Of a stretch of DNA of 42,353 nt, positions 6,897-14,732 are shown piece after piece. The stretch spans positions 1-42,353 of IMG/VR virus record IMGVR_UViG_3300044957_000733; one strand, written 5' to 3'. Each line of letters begins with the position of its first letter. Positions within the stretch are counted from its first letter, which is position 1. The DNA comes from a virus. The position numbers were made by a program, and so were the translations under genes. The notes beneath the pieces are model-generated. The model was given only the letters and a program-made list of their open reading frames with translations, did not search any database and was not told the origin of the DNA.

Positions 6897-6929
6897 TTAT
6901 TTAGCAGTTTCCATAGCACCAGTTGCCAT
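6897..6929 (-). pseudogene. Decapeptide remnant duplicating the start of the 391-residue gene
   Basis: The minus strand reads ATG to TAA as MATGAMETAK. The first ten residues of the gene starting at 6470 are MATSATETAK. The 29 nt ending in each ATG match at 25 positions, and all four differences are transitions. The upstream sequences do not match. It looks like a relic of a duplication or recombination at the 5' end of that gene. Its stop overlaps a CTAAATAA element 15 nt before the ATG at 6882. Confidence 0.6.
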
Positions 6930-6941
6930 CTATTAAAAATA

Positions 6942-7973
6942 TTATTTACGATATTTTGATTGTGCTTCCTTTTCTGCTCTGTAACTATCTGGTTCTCCAG
7001 TTTTCTTTGCTTTTACAGCAGCGGCTGTTCTTTCTGAAAACTCGGCACCTACTTTTGCCATTTTTGGGTCTCTATATCCGTGAGAGTCTTCTGGAGTTCC
7101 CATTCCCATACCACCACTCGTTGAGAGTTTTTTAAGATAATGTTTTCTATTAAGCATTGGTTCTTGGTATGCCTCATCAACAATACTTTCTCTCCACTCT
7201 TCACTCATATTTGCCATAATCGCAAGAGCATTTTCATTGGTATCTGCATATCCTTCATTAAGTAAGTGTGAGAGGATGAGATCGTAGAGATCATAGTCTT
7301 CACCAAGTCTAGATGCAACAGCACCAGCACCAGAAGCAACACTGCGTGCTGTCTTGCCAACAAAACTCTTAGCTGCTTGTCCTGTTCTTCTTGCAGCACT
7401 AGAAGCACCTGCTTGTGCTTGAGCAATCTTTGTCTTGATTCTATCTTTGATGTTTGAAATTCTATCTTTGATGTTTGAAACAGCTGTTGCACCTGCTTTT
7501 CCTACTCTTTCAACTCCAGACCCAACTGCTTTTCCTACTCTTTCAACTCCAGATCCAACTGCTCCTCTTGTTCTTTCAACTCCAGATCCAACTGCTCCTC
7601 TTGCTCTTTCAAGTGCAGACTTGACAGCACCTTTTACTTTAGATACTGCTGCTTGTCTTGCTGCTTTTGCTTCTTCACGTCTCTTGGTTGCAGTTGTTGA
7701 TCTTGCGTATTTTTGAGACTCCTTAGAACCCGCAGGTGCATAAGGATTTAATTCTAAAAGAACTCCTTCAAGAAGATATTCTATTTCACCAAAATAATAT
7801 CCTTCATCAAGCATCTCATCAATTGTTTCATCAATAATTTCAGCAATTTCTTCATCAGAAAGATTTTCAACTCCAAAAAAATTATCAGACATCTCTTCCA
7901 ACTCATCTCTGAGATCTTCATCATAAACCGCAGTATATGCTTCTTGAAGATTGCGATAGTCTTGTGCGTCCAT
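6942..7973 (-). CDS. Repeat-containing virion-associated protein
   Basis: The protein has 343 residues in three parts. The first 90 are very acidic (start MDAQDYRNLQEAYTAVYDED, with NLSDEEIAEIIDETIDEM near 50). Residues about 100-215 are a basic Ala/Gly/Arg-rich region containing four 11-residue repeats of the type ERxxGAVGSGV and two copies of the heptad SNIKDRI. The C-terminal part has a helical domain (YDLILSHLLNEGYADT near residue 230, ending MSEEWRESIVDEA) that I have seen in various cyanophage proteins, then a basic tail. A perfect late promoter lies 21 nt before the ATG. An internal head or DNA-binding virion role is possible; no enzyme motif is present. Confidence 0.6.
   Translation of the reverse strand: MDAQDYRNLQEAYTAVYDEDLRDELEEMSDNFFGVENLSDEEIAEIIDETIDEMLDEGYYFGEIEYLLEGVLLELNPYAPAGSKESQKYARSTTATKRREEAKAARQAAVSKVKGAVKSALERARGAVGSGVERTRGAVGSGVERVGKAVGSGVERVGKAGATAVSNIKDRISNIKDRIKTKIAQAQAGASSAARRTGQAAKSFVGKTARSVASGAGAVASRLGEDYDLYDLILSHLLNEGYADTNENALAIMANMSEEWRESIVDEAYQEPMLNRKHYLKKLSTSGGMGMGTPEDSHGYRDPKMAKVGAEFSERTAAAVKAKKTGEPDSYRAEKEAQSKYRK
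7438..7479. repeat. Perfect 2 x 21-bp tandem repeat
   Basis: Two identical 21-bp units (7438-7458 and 7459-7479) encode the heptad SNIKDRI twice. They lie inside the repeat-containing virion gene. Confidence 0.85.
7504..7635. repeat. Four 33-bp tandem repeats
   Basis: Units begin at 7504, 7537, 7570 and 7603. The first three are nearly identical and the fourth is diverged. Each encodes an 11-residue repeat of the form ER(A/T/V)xxAVGSGV in the basic part of the protein. The length and identity suggest recent slippage or recombination. Confidence 0.85.
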
Positions 7974-7993
7974 TTTTACAAATACTTTTTAGT

Positions 7994-8001
7994 TATTTAT
8001 A
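7994..8001 (-). promoter_or_regulatory. Late promoter TATAAATA
   Basis: Perfect TATAAATA on the minus strand, 21 nt upstream of the ATG at 7973, in the gap after mazG. Confidence 0.72.
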
Positions 8002-8035
8002 AAAAAAAAATCATCAAAAGAGAAAATTAGTTATT

Positions 8036-8512
8036 TTATAAATCTCCTTCTACACGATTTTCTGATTTATGAACAGAAAAAGTTCCCTCTGGATATCTTG
8101 AAGATAGTTTTTGATAATTGATTTCCATCAATTCTTCAAATGTAGTATCAAGAGCAATACAAAGTTGAGACATATACCATAAAATATCTCCTGCCTCTTT
8201 TTTCATATGAAGAACATTATCTTCATTATATGGTTTTCCTTGTAGGAATATTTTTTTAATAATTTCTGCAAGTTCTCCTGCCTCAGCACTAACTCCAAGT
8301 GCCGCAGTCATAAGTCTTGAGACATCAACATCATATGTTACTTCAAGCTCAGTCAAACGAGAAAGAAGTGCAGCAAAATCACTACTTGCTGGACTTGTTG
8401 TTTCACGAACAAACTCAATATATTTTTGAGAATTAATAACTTTTTTTGTTTCTTCAGTCATAGTAAATTTGTTACTTCCATCAGGAAGATTTTCTTTTTG
8501 AATATTAATCAA
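8036..8512 (-). CDS. mazG: MazG-type nucleotide pyrophosphohydrolase
   Basis: The 158-residue protein has the all-alpha NTP pyrophosphatase core. The metal-binding pairs are ExxE (E77, E80 in SAEAGE) and ExxD (E106, D109 in KKEAGDILWY). MazG enzymes hydrolyse (d)NTPs to (d)NMP and pyrophosphate. Cyanophage MazG has been reported to prefer dGTP/dCTP, which fits its place at the end of the replication operon. The start is a TTG overlapping the gp41 stop (TTGA), with GAGGG 9 nt upstream. An ATG at 8461 would remove 17 residues and has a weaker site. I keep the TTG, with the start uncertain. Confidence 0.88.
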   Translation of the reverse strand: MINIQKENLPDGSNKFTMTEETKKVINSQKYIEFVRETTSPASSDFAALLSRLTELEVTYDVDVSRLMTAALGVSAEAGELAEIIKKIFLQGKPYNEDNVLHMKKEAGDILWYMSQLCIALDTTFEELMEINYQKLSSRYPEGTFSVHKSENRVEGDL

Positions 8513-9885
8513 AACTTAAATCCCTCAAATGATTTTTTAGATTTCTTTTCTTCATTATTATACTCATCTTCTTTACCAGAGTCAAGTATATCATTTTGAG
8601 CATCTTGTTCTACATCATAAAGTCTCATTTTTGATCGATCAATACCAATCACAAATCGTTTGTATATTGTTAAATCATTAAATCGGTTCTTAAGTTGCTT
8701 CACCAAAATTTGTCCCAATCTCTCAAGTTCTTCTGTGCTAATAAGGGCAAACATAAAATCAGCAGTAGCAGGAAGACCAAAGGATTCAGAAGTATCAGTA
8801 AGTTCAACATCAGAGCTCCCATAACCACTACGAGTAGTTTGAGTAGCGGAAACAATTGGAACATTTGCCTCAACTGCGAGTCCTCGTAGTTCTTCAGCAA
8901 TTGCTTTAATATAAGAATAGGAGTTAATTGATGAATTGCTCTTATACCTTGAGGAAGCACAAATATTAAGGTAGTCAATGAAAATAATATCAGGTTTAAA
9001 TGATTTTTTAAGTGTAAGTTCATTTAGAAGTGATTTAAAATGATTAGAATGTGCAGATGCCGTCGGATATTCTTTAATAATAAGTGTCCCCTGTGTTTTT
9101 TTAGCAATACTATTAACTTTTGATTCAAACATTGACTTTGGCAATTCAGTCAATTGTTGAATGGGAATGTTTAGAAGATTCGCATCAATTCTTTCAGCAA
9201 TACGTTCCTCTGCCATCTCAAGAGTAATATAGAGGACATTCTTTCCTTGCAATAAGACGGAGCTAGCAACGTGACACATGAATAGAGATTTTCCAGCACC
9301 AGTGCCAGCAAGAACGATATTGAGAGTCTTATTAGGTAAACCACCTTTTGTAATTTTGTTGAAGTAATCGAGATCAAATTCAATTTTTTCTTCCTTTCTA
9401 TGATAAGACTCATAACGTTTTTCAAAATCTAACAGATAATCATGTCCAACATGAGTATCAAAAGATACAGCAAGAGCATCAGATAGAATCGTTGGTATAC
9501 TATCTTTGTTTTTCTTTTCCTCTTTATCATCCGCAATATGTATAGATTCCATAAGTGCAAGATAAATTGCACGATCTCGACACCATTTTTCTGTAGTATC
9601 AACTAACCAGTCAAACTCTACAGGAACATTGTCAAGACACTCAATCAAATGTACAATCTGCTTGAAAGAATCTTCATTAATATCTCTACGTTTTTCAACT
9701 TCAATACAGAGAACTTCTTTTGTTGCAAGTTGATTATACTGTGTAACAAACTTAAGTATTTCTTCAAAAACTATTTTTTGATTTGAATCCTCAAAATATT
9801 CTCCTTTAATGAAAGGAATGACTTTACGAACATACTCTTCGTTATGAAGTAAATTGCGAAGAATTAAAAACTCAATTTTGTCCAT
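8509..9885 (-). CDS. gp41: Replicative DNA helicase gp41 (DnaB family)
   Basis: This 458-residue hexameric helicase unwinds DNA ahead of gp43 and works with primase. The Walker A motif is AGTGAGKSLF (about residue 194-203). The Walker B region is DIIFIDYLNI, followed by the DnaB-type SATQTTRSG. The ATG at 9885 (MDKIEFLILRNLL) is chosen; an in-frame TTG at 9903 would add six residues. The start overlaps the upstream dioxygenase gene by 14 nt. The C-terminal end is acidic and Lys-rich (NNEEKKSKKSFEGFKF). The length is close to T4 gp41 (475). Confidence 0.93.
   Translation of the reverse strand: MDKIEFLILRNLLHNEEYVRKVIPFIKGEYFEDSNQKIVFEEILKFVTQYNQLATKEVLCIEVEKRRDINEDSFKQIVHLIECLDNVPVEFDWLVDTTEKWCRDRAIYLALMESIHIADDKEEKKNKDSIPTILSDALAVSFDTHVGHDYLLDFEKRYESYHRKEEKIEFDLDYFNKITKGGLPNKTLNIVLAGTGAGKSLFMCHVASSVLLQGKNVLYITLEMAEERIAERIDANLLNIPIQQLTELPKSMFESKVNSIAKKTQGTLIIKEYPTASAHSNHFKSLLNELTLKKSFKPDIIFIDYLNICASSRYKSNSSINSYSYIKAIAEELRGLAVEANVPIVSATQTTRSGYGSSDVELTDTSESFGLPATADFMFALISTEELERLGQILVKQLKNRFNDLTIYKRFVIGIDRSKMRLYDVEQDAQNDILDSGKEDEYNNEEKKSKKSFEGFKF
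8522..8526 (-). promoter_or_regulatory. Ribosome binding site supporting the TTG start of mazG
   Basis: GAGGG on the minus strand, 9 nt upstream of the TTG at 8512, inside the end of the gp41 gene. Confidence 0.5.
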
Positions 9886-10423
9886 GAGGCAAATCAAATA
9901 CAAATGTTATTCTTGTCTCGTCACCAATATTCACGGCACCGTGTGGTAGTTTATTATTAAACCACAAAAGTGTTCCAGGTTCTACAATCACACTATCTGT
10001 TCCACAGAAGTACTGATATCTTCCAACAATAGAAAGATGATATCTATCTCTTGTTAAGTAATAAGTTCCTTCATCGATGTGAGCACCTACCATTTCATCA
10101 ATCGGAAGTGATAAGAATCCACAACGTTGTAATTCTTTGTTACCAAAGTTTTTTCGAATAATCTTTCGAATTTCACTATGATGATGATATGCAGGAGTCT
10201 TAATATTAATTTCAGAGTCTCCAACAAAATCTTTTTTAGTTTTGACTCCACCCATTATAAGTTGTAATGCACTCACAGGCAAGTCATCAAATCCTCGATT
10301 AAGAAGAGATTCAACATTTTTGATATTTTTTTGATGATCCCAGTCTTGAGAATTTTGTTTAAGTTGTTGAATAACTTTTTTTACATTAATTTCAGTATTG
10401 ATAACTTTAATACATTCATCCAT
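9872..10423 (-). CDS. Aspartyl/asparaginyl beta-hydroxylase-like 2-oxoglutarate/Fe(II) dioxygenase
   Basis: The 183-residue enzyme has a double-stranded beta-helix signature. The iron ligands are HxD (H115 and D117 in GAHIDEGTY) and the distal histidine H161 (KLPHGAVNIG). R171 (DETRITF) would bind the carboxylate of 2-oxoglutarate. The spacing and the WFNNxxPHGAVN block resemble the AspH family, which hydroxylates Asp/Asn side chains. The target is unknown. The start chosen is the ATG at 10423, overlapping the uvsX stop by 8 nt; an ATG at 10450 would overlap by 35 nt. It lies between uvsX and gp41 in one operon, so its substrate may be a replication protein or a host factor. Confidence 0.75.
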   Translation of the reverse strand: MDECIKVINTEINVKKVIQQLKQNSQDWDHQKNIKNVESLLNRGFDDLPVSALQLIMGGVKTKKDFVGDSEINIKTPAYHHHSEIRKIIRKNFGNKELQRCGFLSLPIDEMVGAHIDEGTYYLTRDRYHLSIVGRYQYFCGTDSVIVEPGTLLWFNNKLPHGAVNIGDETRITFVFDLPHGQN

Positions 10424-11417
10424 AAGTAAATTCTTTTCGTGCAATTTCATCCAGGGCCTGCATTATTTCAGCAGTAAAGTACTTTTCGGTATCTTTAAAT
10501 ATTTCCTTGGCATAAAGTTTTTTACCATTAATCTCATAACGTCCTGCAACATTTTTCCACATTCCACCAATTTCTCCAAGTTCCAAAAGGCCATAATACT
10601 TATCAAGGCCACGATCATCGTAAAATAAACGAATCGAAACTTCTTTATTTTCTTTACTTATTCTTGATTTTTGTGTTTTGGCACGAATAATATTTCCCAC
10701 AACTTCAGTTCCATCTTTTTCTTTTGATCTTGAAAGGTATATAATTATAGATGCAGCATACTGCAATCCTGATCCCCCGCTCATTTGCTTTCCACCATAA
10801 AGACTCATGCTTTCATATGTGTGATTTGTCACTATCATTGGGATATGTGCCTGACCCAATTTAAGTGTCAACATACGAAATGCACCCTTAATGAGTTGTG
10901 CCTTTGTCATATCGCGAGTATCTTTCTCGGCAAGAGTATCTGTGATTTCTTTATTCGTAGAAAGCATTCCCAAAGAGTCCAATACAAATATACAAGGACT
11001 CCTTTCATTCTTTGGTTTTTTTAGATATATATCAACTGCCTTTAATGTTTTATTACGAAAATCTTCAATCGTAACTACATTGACAACCACCAGGCGAGTT
11101 GTGTCAACTCCCCGACTTTCCAAAAGGGATTTTGTGATTGCTGCTTCAGTATCAAAATACAAACAATATCCAGTAGGATTATTGATAAGGAAATTTTTAA
11201 CGACGGCAATACTAAAAAAAGTTTTTCCAGTAGAAGTCTCCCCCGCGATTGCAGTAATCTTGTTACCAGAAACACCACCAAAGATGCTACCAGATACAAG
11301 AGCGTTAAAAATGTAGCTACCAGTATCCACATACGTTTCAGTTTCATCAATCTCTGATGCCAATTGTGTATAATCATTACCAATCTCTTTTACTATGTCC
11401 TTAAGAAAATCCATCAT
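10416..11417 (-). CDS. uvsX: UvsX RecA-like recombinase
   Basis: The 333-residue strand-exchange protein drives recombination-dependent replication with UvsY and UvsW, both present in this window. Walker A is GETSTGKT at 59-66. Walker B is in CIFVLDSLGML near 150. The region with NHTYESMSLYGGKQMSGGSG (about 200-220) corresponds to loop L2 and its flank. Translation starts at ATGATGG. The first ATG overlaps the stop of the 54-residue gene by 4 nt (ATGA), a sign of coupling. It is part of the gp43 operon. Confidence 0.93.
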   Translation of the reverse strand: MMDFLKDIVKEIGNDYTQLASEIDETETYVDTGSYIFNALVSGSIFGGVSGNKITAIAGETSTGKTFFSIAVVKNFLINNPTGYCLYFDTEAAITKSLLESRGVDTTRLVVVNVVTIEDFRNKTLKAVDIYLKKPKNERSPCIFVLDSLGMLSTNKEITDTLAEKDTRDMTKAQLIKGAFRMLTLKLGQAHIPMIVTNHTYESMSLYGGKQMSGGSGLQYAASIIIYLSRSKEKDGTEVVGNIIRAKTQKSRISKENKEVSIRLFYDDRGLDKYYGLLELGEIGGMWKNVAGRYEINGKKLYAKEIFKDTEKYFTAEIMQALDEIARKEFTYG

Positions 11418-11578
11418 ATTACCATCCCATATTGTTCGCGTAAGATTTTTTTATAAGGTAATTCTTGCTCTTTGAGTTCTTTTACTAATTTCAGTTTTTG
11501 ATATAAAGATGTATCATCATCAAAAGACAATGCAGTAATAATTGTATTTAGTTCTTTGTCAGTAATCGGTAAGTCCAT
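11414..11578 (-). CDS. Small hypothetical protein between gp43 and uvsX
   Basis: An open frame of 54 codons runs from the ATG at 11578 to the TGA at 11414. The translation begins MDLPITDKELNTIITALSFD and ends EQYGMVI. It is fully helical and charged. The ATG overlaps the gp43 stop (TAATG) and its own stop overlaps the uvsX start (ATGA), so it exactly fills the gap and is coupled at both ends. This coupling is the main evidence that it is real. I see no motif. A small replication accessory role would fit its place but is not shown. Confidence 0.75.
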   Translation of the reverse strand: MDLPITDKELNTIITALSFDDDTSLYQKLKLVKELKEQELPYKKILREQYGMVI

Positions 11579-14079
11579 TAGATAAAAAATGACTCCAAGT
11601 TAGTGGTATGTTCGATTTTCCATCCAATTACATCAAGAATTGATTTCAAAGGATCCAAAAATGCTTTTTCGAATTGTAATTCATAATTAATATATTTGTC
11701 AAGTTTAAGTTCTTTTGGAAACTCTGAAATAAATGAAATCACATTTTCATTTATTAAATTTGGTTTTTTAAGATAAATAAATTTAATTTTTTCACCATTT
11801 TTTATAATAGAATACTTATTTAAAAGTTTATTTTTTTTTATATAATAATTAAAAAGCAATGCACCACGAACGTGAATTGGTGTTCCTTTTGAATAAATTG
11901 AATTTTCTGAATAATATTTCTCAACATCAGATACTGTTCTTGGAAATGAGAGTTCTTCTGGAGAAAGAGTTTCAAACTCCTTTCTAGAATTTTCAATAAA
12001 TTTAATTACAGAATCTTCATTGCTATTCATTATCAATTTTAGAGCATTCTTAATCATTTTACGGCAGGGTGCTGGTGTAGAAGATTTGACTGCCTCAATA
12101 CCCATTATTTTAAGTTTAGGTTCTTCATAACGAACACCCTCAACATCCCAGGCATTTAGAATATATCTTTTTTTGGCAGTCCAAATTCCACGATCTGCAA
12201 TAGTTTCTCGTTTCATTTGCATTTTTTGAGCATAGGCATTTACATATTCTGCCAGTTCTTCATAACAACTTTCAATATATTTTTCAAGTTCCACCTTACA
12301 GATCTTATCAAGGAACGAAACAATGCTCTCAGTAGTTTCCTTTCTTCCTTTGTATACAGTTTCAACCAGAGGACCCATATGAAGATAAATGCTATCAGTA
12401 TCGGAAGCAATAACATAGTCAATATCATTAGTTTTAAGAAGTTTATTTAAATATACATTCATTTTATTCTCAATCCAACGAATTGCAACCTGCCCCGACG
12501 TTGTAATTGCTTCGGCATTTGCTAACTTATAATAACGAAAATATTCATTACCAATTGCGCCATAAGCTGAGTTAAGAGATATCTTTTTTGCCATCTGTAT
12601 ATTATTACATCTGGAAATTTCCTTTTCTAGTTCTTTTGTTGGATTTTTTTCATATTGTTTTTTTGCCTCAAGCATTTTCTTTTTAAATATGACTCTTTCA
12701 TTATACATTTTTTCCATCAATTCTGGAAGAAATCCACGAACATCTTTGCGATACATTGCACCATTCGGACATACTGCATAATCCTTGTAATCAGAAAAAT
12801 CAAGTTGTTTATTTAAAATTTTATCTACTGTTACTGTAGGGTGCTTTTCTTCTAATAAAGTTTCTGATGAAATATTATAACCCATTATCAAATGAGGATA
12901 TAGACTGTTAAGATCAAAACTTACCACATAATCATACATTCCAGGTTTTGGTTCTTTTACATAAGCTCCTGCAAATTTATTACTTTTTGTGGATCTATCT
13001 TTTGGCGGAATTACTATATTTTTTTTCTTTAAGTAATTAAAAATAATTGCATCCCAAGTTCTTACTTGATAAAATATATCAACATAATTTACTTTTGCAT
13101 CATATGCCATTGTAAGAGTAAGTTCAATCAACTTCATCTTATCTTCTAATTTATCAACAAGTTCTACGTCAATAATATTGTATTCAATAAATTTCTGCCA
13201 ATCCTTTGTATAAAAATCTTTGAAGGTATCAAATTCAGAGTGATCTAATTTATTTTGTCCGAGTTCTACTTCGGCAATATAATCCAAACGATACGATTCT
13301 TGAGCTTTATATGTAAATTTTTTATACAAGTCCAAATAATCAAGTTGTGTAATTCCACCAACATCAAAAACTGTATGTTTACGTCCATTAAGATATATTT
13401 CATCTTCAGTCACTAATCCCCAATTAGAAAATCGTTTCATTAGTTTTTCACCAAGAACACAATTCAATCTTTTACAAATATAAGGAACATCATATAACTG
13501 TATATTCCATCCAGTAATTACATCAGGAACGTCAATCATCCAATAATGAATAAATGAATTAAGAAGTTCATATTCATTTGAACAATAATGATACATTACA
13601 TCACTTCGTTTATTTTCAAATGGCTTCACTCCCCAAGTTATAATTTTTTTAGTATTATAATTTTGAATACTAATCGCAAGAATTTCTTCGGTACAAGATT
13701 CTACATCAGGAAATCCATCTTCTGATGAAACCTCAATGTCCAAGGTAACAAGTTTAATTTGACTGATATCAAATTTAATTTCTTCTTCTGGATAATTTTC
13801 TGAAATATATTGATAGACATATCTATCCTGCCCATATATCTCAAACCCATCAATATCTTTATATTTTTCAAAAAACTGCCTACAATCTTTTACTGTTCCT
13901 GGTTGTATTGGTTCTACATTTTCACCACTTAAAGTCTTATATTTTGATTTCTTTTTAGATGAAATAAAAAGAGTTGGAGAAAAATCTCTTTTTGTTTCAA
14001 ATCTTTTACCATTCTCTACGCCACGAATCAAAAATTGATTCCCAACCATCTGAACATTTGTATAGAAACTGAGAGACAT
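11578..14079 (-). CDS. gp43: Family B DNA polymerase gp43
   Basis: This 833-residue replicative polymerase contains a 3'-5' exonuclease and a polymerase domain. Exo I is TLDIEVSS (D114, E116). Exo III lies around YNIIDVELV (300-308). Polymerase motif A is FDLNSLYP (388-395), motif B is KKISLNSAYG (498-507), and motif C is DTDS (560-563). It is shorter than T4 gp43 (898), as expected for cyanophage versions. It follows two small Sm-like genes; the ATG is 1 nt after the stop of the preceding one. It is transcribed from the sigma-70-like promoter at 14682-14710. RegA, encoded about 1.2 kb upstream, may regulate the translation of replication genes as in T4. Confidence 0.96.
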   Translation of the reverse strand: MSLSFYTNVQMVGNQFLIRGVENGKRFETKRDFSPTLFISSKKKSKYKTLSGENVEPIQPGTVKDCRQFFEKYKDIDGFEIYGQDRYVYQYISENYPEEEIKFDISQIKLVTLDIEVSSEDGFPDVESCTEEILAISIQNYNTKKIITWGVKPFENKRSDVMYHYCSNEYELLNSFIHYWMIDVPDVITGWNIQLYDVPYICKRLNCVLGEKLMKRFSNWGLVTEDEIYLNGRKHTVFDVGGITQLDYLDLYKKFTYKAQESYRLDYIAEVELGQNKLDHSEFDTFKDFYTKDWQKFIEYNIIDVELVDKLEDKMKLIELTLTMAYDAKVNYVDIFYQVRTWDAIIFNYLKKKNIVIPPKDRSTKSNKFAGAYVKEPKPGMYDYVVSFDLNSLYPHLIMGYNISSETLLEEKHPTVTVDKILNKQLDFSDYKDYAVCPNGAMYRKDVRGFLPELMEKMYNERVIFKKKMLEAKKQYEKNPTKELEKEISRCNNIQMAKKISLNSAYGAIGNEYFRYYKLANAEAITTSGQVAIRWIENKMNVYLNKLLKTNDIDYVIASDTDSIYLHMGPLVETVYKGRKETTESIVSFLDKICKVELEKYIESCYEELAEYVNAYAQKMQMKRETIADRGIWTAKKRYILNAWDVEGVRYEEPKLKIMGIEAVKSSTPAPCRKMIKNALKLIMNSNEDSVIKFIENSRKEFETLSPEELSFPRTVSDVEKYYSENSIYSKGTPIHVRGALLFNYYIKKNKLLNKYSIIKNGEKIKFIYLKKPNLINENVISFISEFPKELKLDKYINYELQFEKAFLDPLKSILDVIGWKIEHTTNLESFFI

Positions 14080-14080
14080 T

Positions 14081-14341
14081 TTACTTAATCAAATCCTCAT
14101 ATTTTTTCAAAATACTATTATTTGGGTCGATAATGGTTAAAATTTTGTCCGAGTGAATCATAAAGACATTCTGAGGTGTATAGTCTAACATCCAAGGAAT
14201 TAATGTCATATCAGACTGAATAACAAATGGTTCAATCAATTTACAATCAGGTTCTCCTAATTCAGAACCAACTTCTTCAATCTGTGAGACCAATATTTGA
14301 TTGTTGAGAAGAATCAGAATCTTTATTATTTTCTTTTCCAT
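14081..14341 (-). CDS. Small Sm-like protein upstream of gp43
   Basis: The 86-residue product starts MEKKIIKILILLNNQILVSQ. The pattern is a strand with N-N-Q, a P(D)CKLIEPFVI strand, a WMLDYTP block, then a strand containing HSDKILTIIDP. The same order is seen in the next upstream gene and in the gene at 28140-28529, so I infer a small beta-barrel of the Sm/LSm kind. The reading frame overlaps the 3' end of that upstream gene by 65 nt, in a different frame. The ATG at 14341 is the only early ATG. It ends 1 nt before gp43. The function is unknown; an RNA-binding role is only a guess from the fold. Confidence 0.6.
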   Translation of the reverse strand: MEKKIIKILILLNNQILVSQIEEVGSELGEPDCKLIEPFVIQSDMTLIPWMLDYTPQNVFMIHSDKILTIIDPNNSILKKYEDLIK

Positions 14342-14660
14342 AATTTACAACATCCTCAATATACATTTGTGTTAATCTTGCAATTGGTTCGACAATTGTT
14401 ACAATCCAATCTGACGGAACTGGTATGACTTTATCAACAGTTAATGGCATCCAAGGATATAAAGATACTTGAAATGTTGATTTTTTTTGTTCTTCTGTAG
14501 ATTCTTCAGTCAGAAGAGTTGGTTCTCTCATTTTTACAATACAAGGTTTATTGAGAAAATATCCAATTACGTGACGATTTTCATCTTCTCCAGAAACCAT
14601 CTCTGAAACATCTGCGATTAAGTCTTCTCCAGACTTTAAAAGCAACAACTTTATCGTCAT
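14277..14660 (-). CDS. Small Sm-like protein, first gene of the gp43 operon
   Basis: The 127-residue product starts MTIKLLLLKSGEDLIADVSE. It contains the order KSGEDLIADV, LNKPCIVKM, SLYPWMPLT and WIVTIVEPIARL, which matches the KTGEEIFTKV, LNPITVSEI, WMKTTT and FVINLNDVVTM order of the gene at 28140-28529. The ATG at 14660 is preferred over a GTG at 14666. The predicted transcription start lies about 15 nt upstream. The tail (about 100-127) is acidic and Ser/Gln-rich and overlaps the next gene. As the first gene after a terminator-embedded promoter, it is probably expressed early. The function is unknown. Confidence 0.65.
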   Translation of the reverse strand: MTIKLLLLKSGEDLIADVSEMVSGEDENRHVIGYFLNKPCIVKMREPTLLTEESTEEQKKSTFQVSLYPWMPLTVDKVIPVPSDWIVTIVEPIARLTQMYIEDVVNYGKENNKDSDSSQQSNIGLTD

Positions 14661-14681
14661 TTTCACTTTATATCTTCATCC

Positions 14682-14710
14682 ATTATATCATAAAAAAAAG
14701 GAGGTGTCAA
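14682..14710 (-). promoter_or_regulatory. Perfect sigma-70 promoter overlapping a terminator
   Basis: The minus strand has TTGACA (14705-14710), a 17-nt spacer (14688-14704) and TATAAT (14682-14687), matching the bacterial consensus in all 12 positions. The -35 box lies in the hairpin of the hsp20 terminator and the spacer is its U-tract. It would drive the Sm-like genes, gp43, uvsX, gp41 and mazG. Confidence 0.85.
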
Positions 14711-14732
14711 CTGAATTTGATCAGTTACCTCC
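14692..14732 (-). terminator. Intrinsic terminator of hsp20
   Basis: GGAGGT (14700-14705) pairs with ACCTCC (14727-14732). AACTGA (14709-14714) pairs with TCAGTT (14721-14726). A three-base bulge separates them and the loop has six bases. On the minus strand eight U residues follow. It ends the hsp20 transcript. Confidence 0.85.

Noticed and set aside
7504-7635. Short regular repeats as a CRISPR array
   Set aside because: The 33-bp units are contiguous, in frame and code for protein repeats; there are no spacers.
10785-11316. Plus-strand open frames inside uvsX
   Set aside because: Shadows of a certain gene, with unlikely composition and no promoter.
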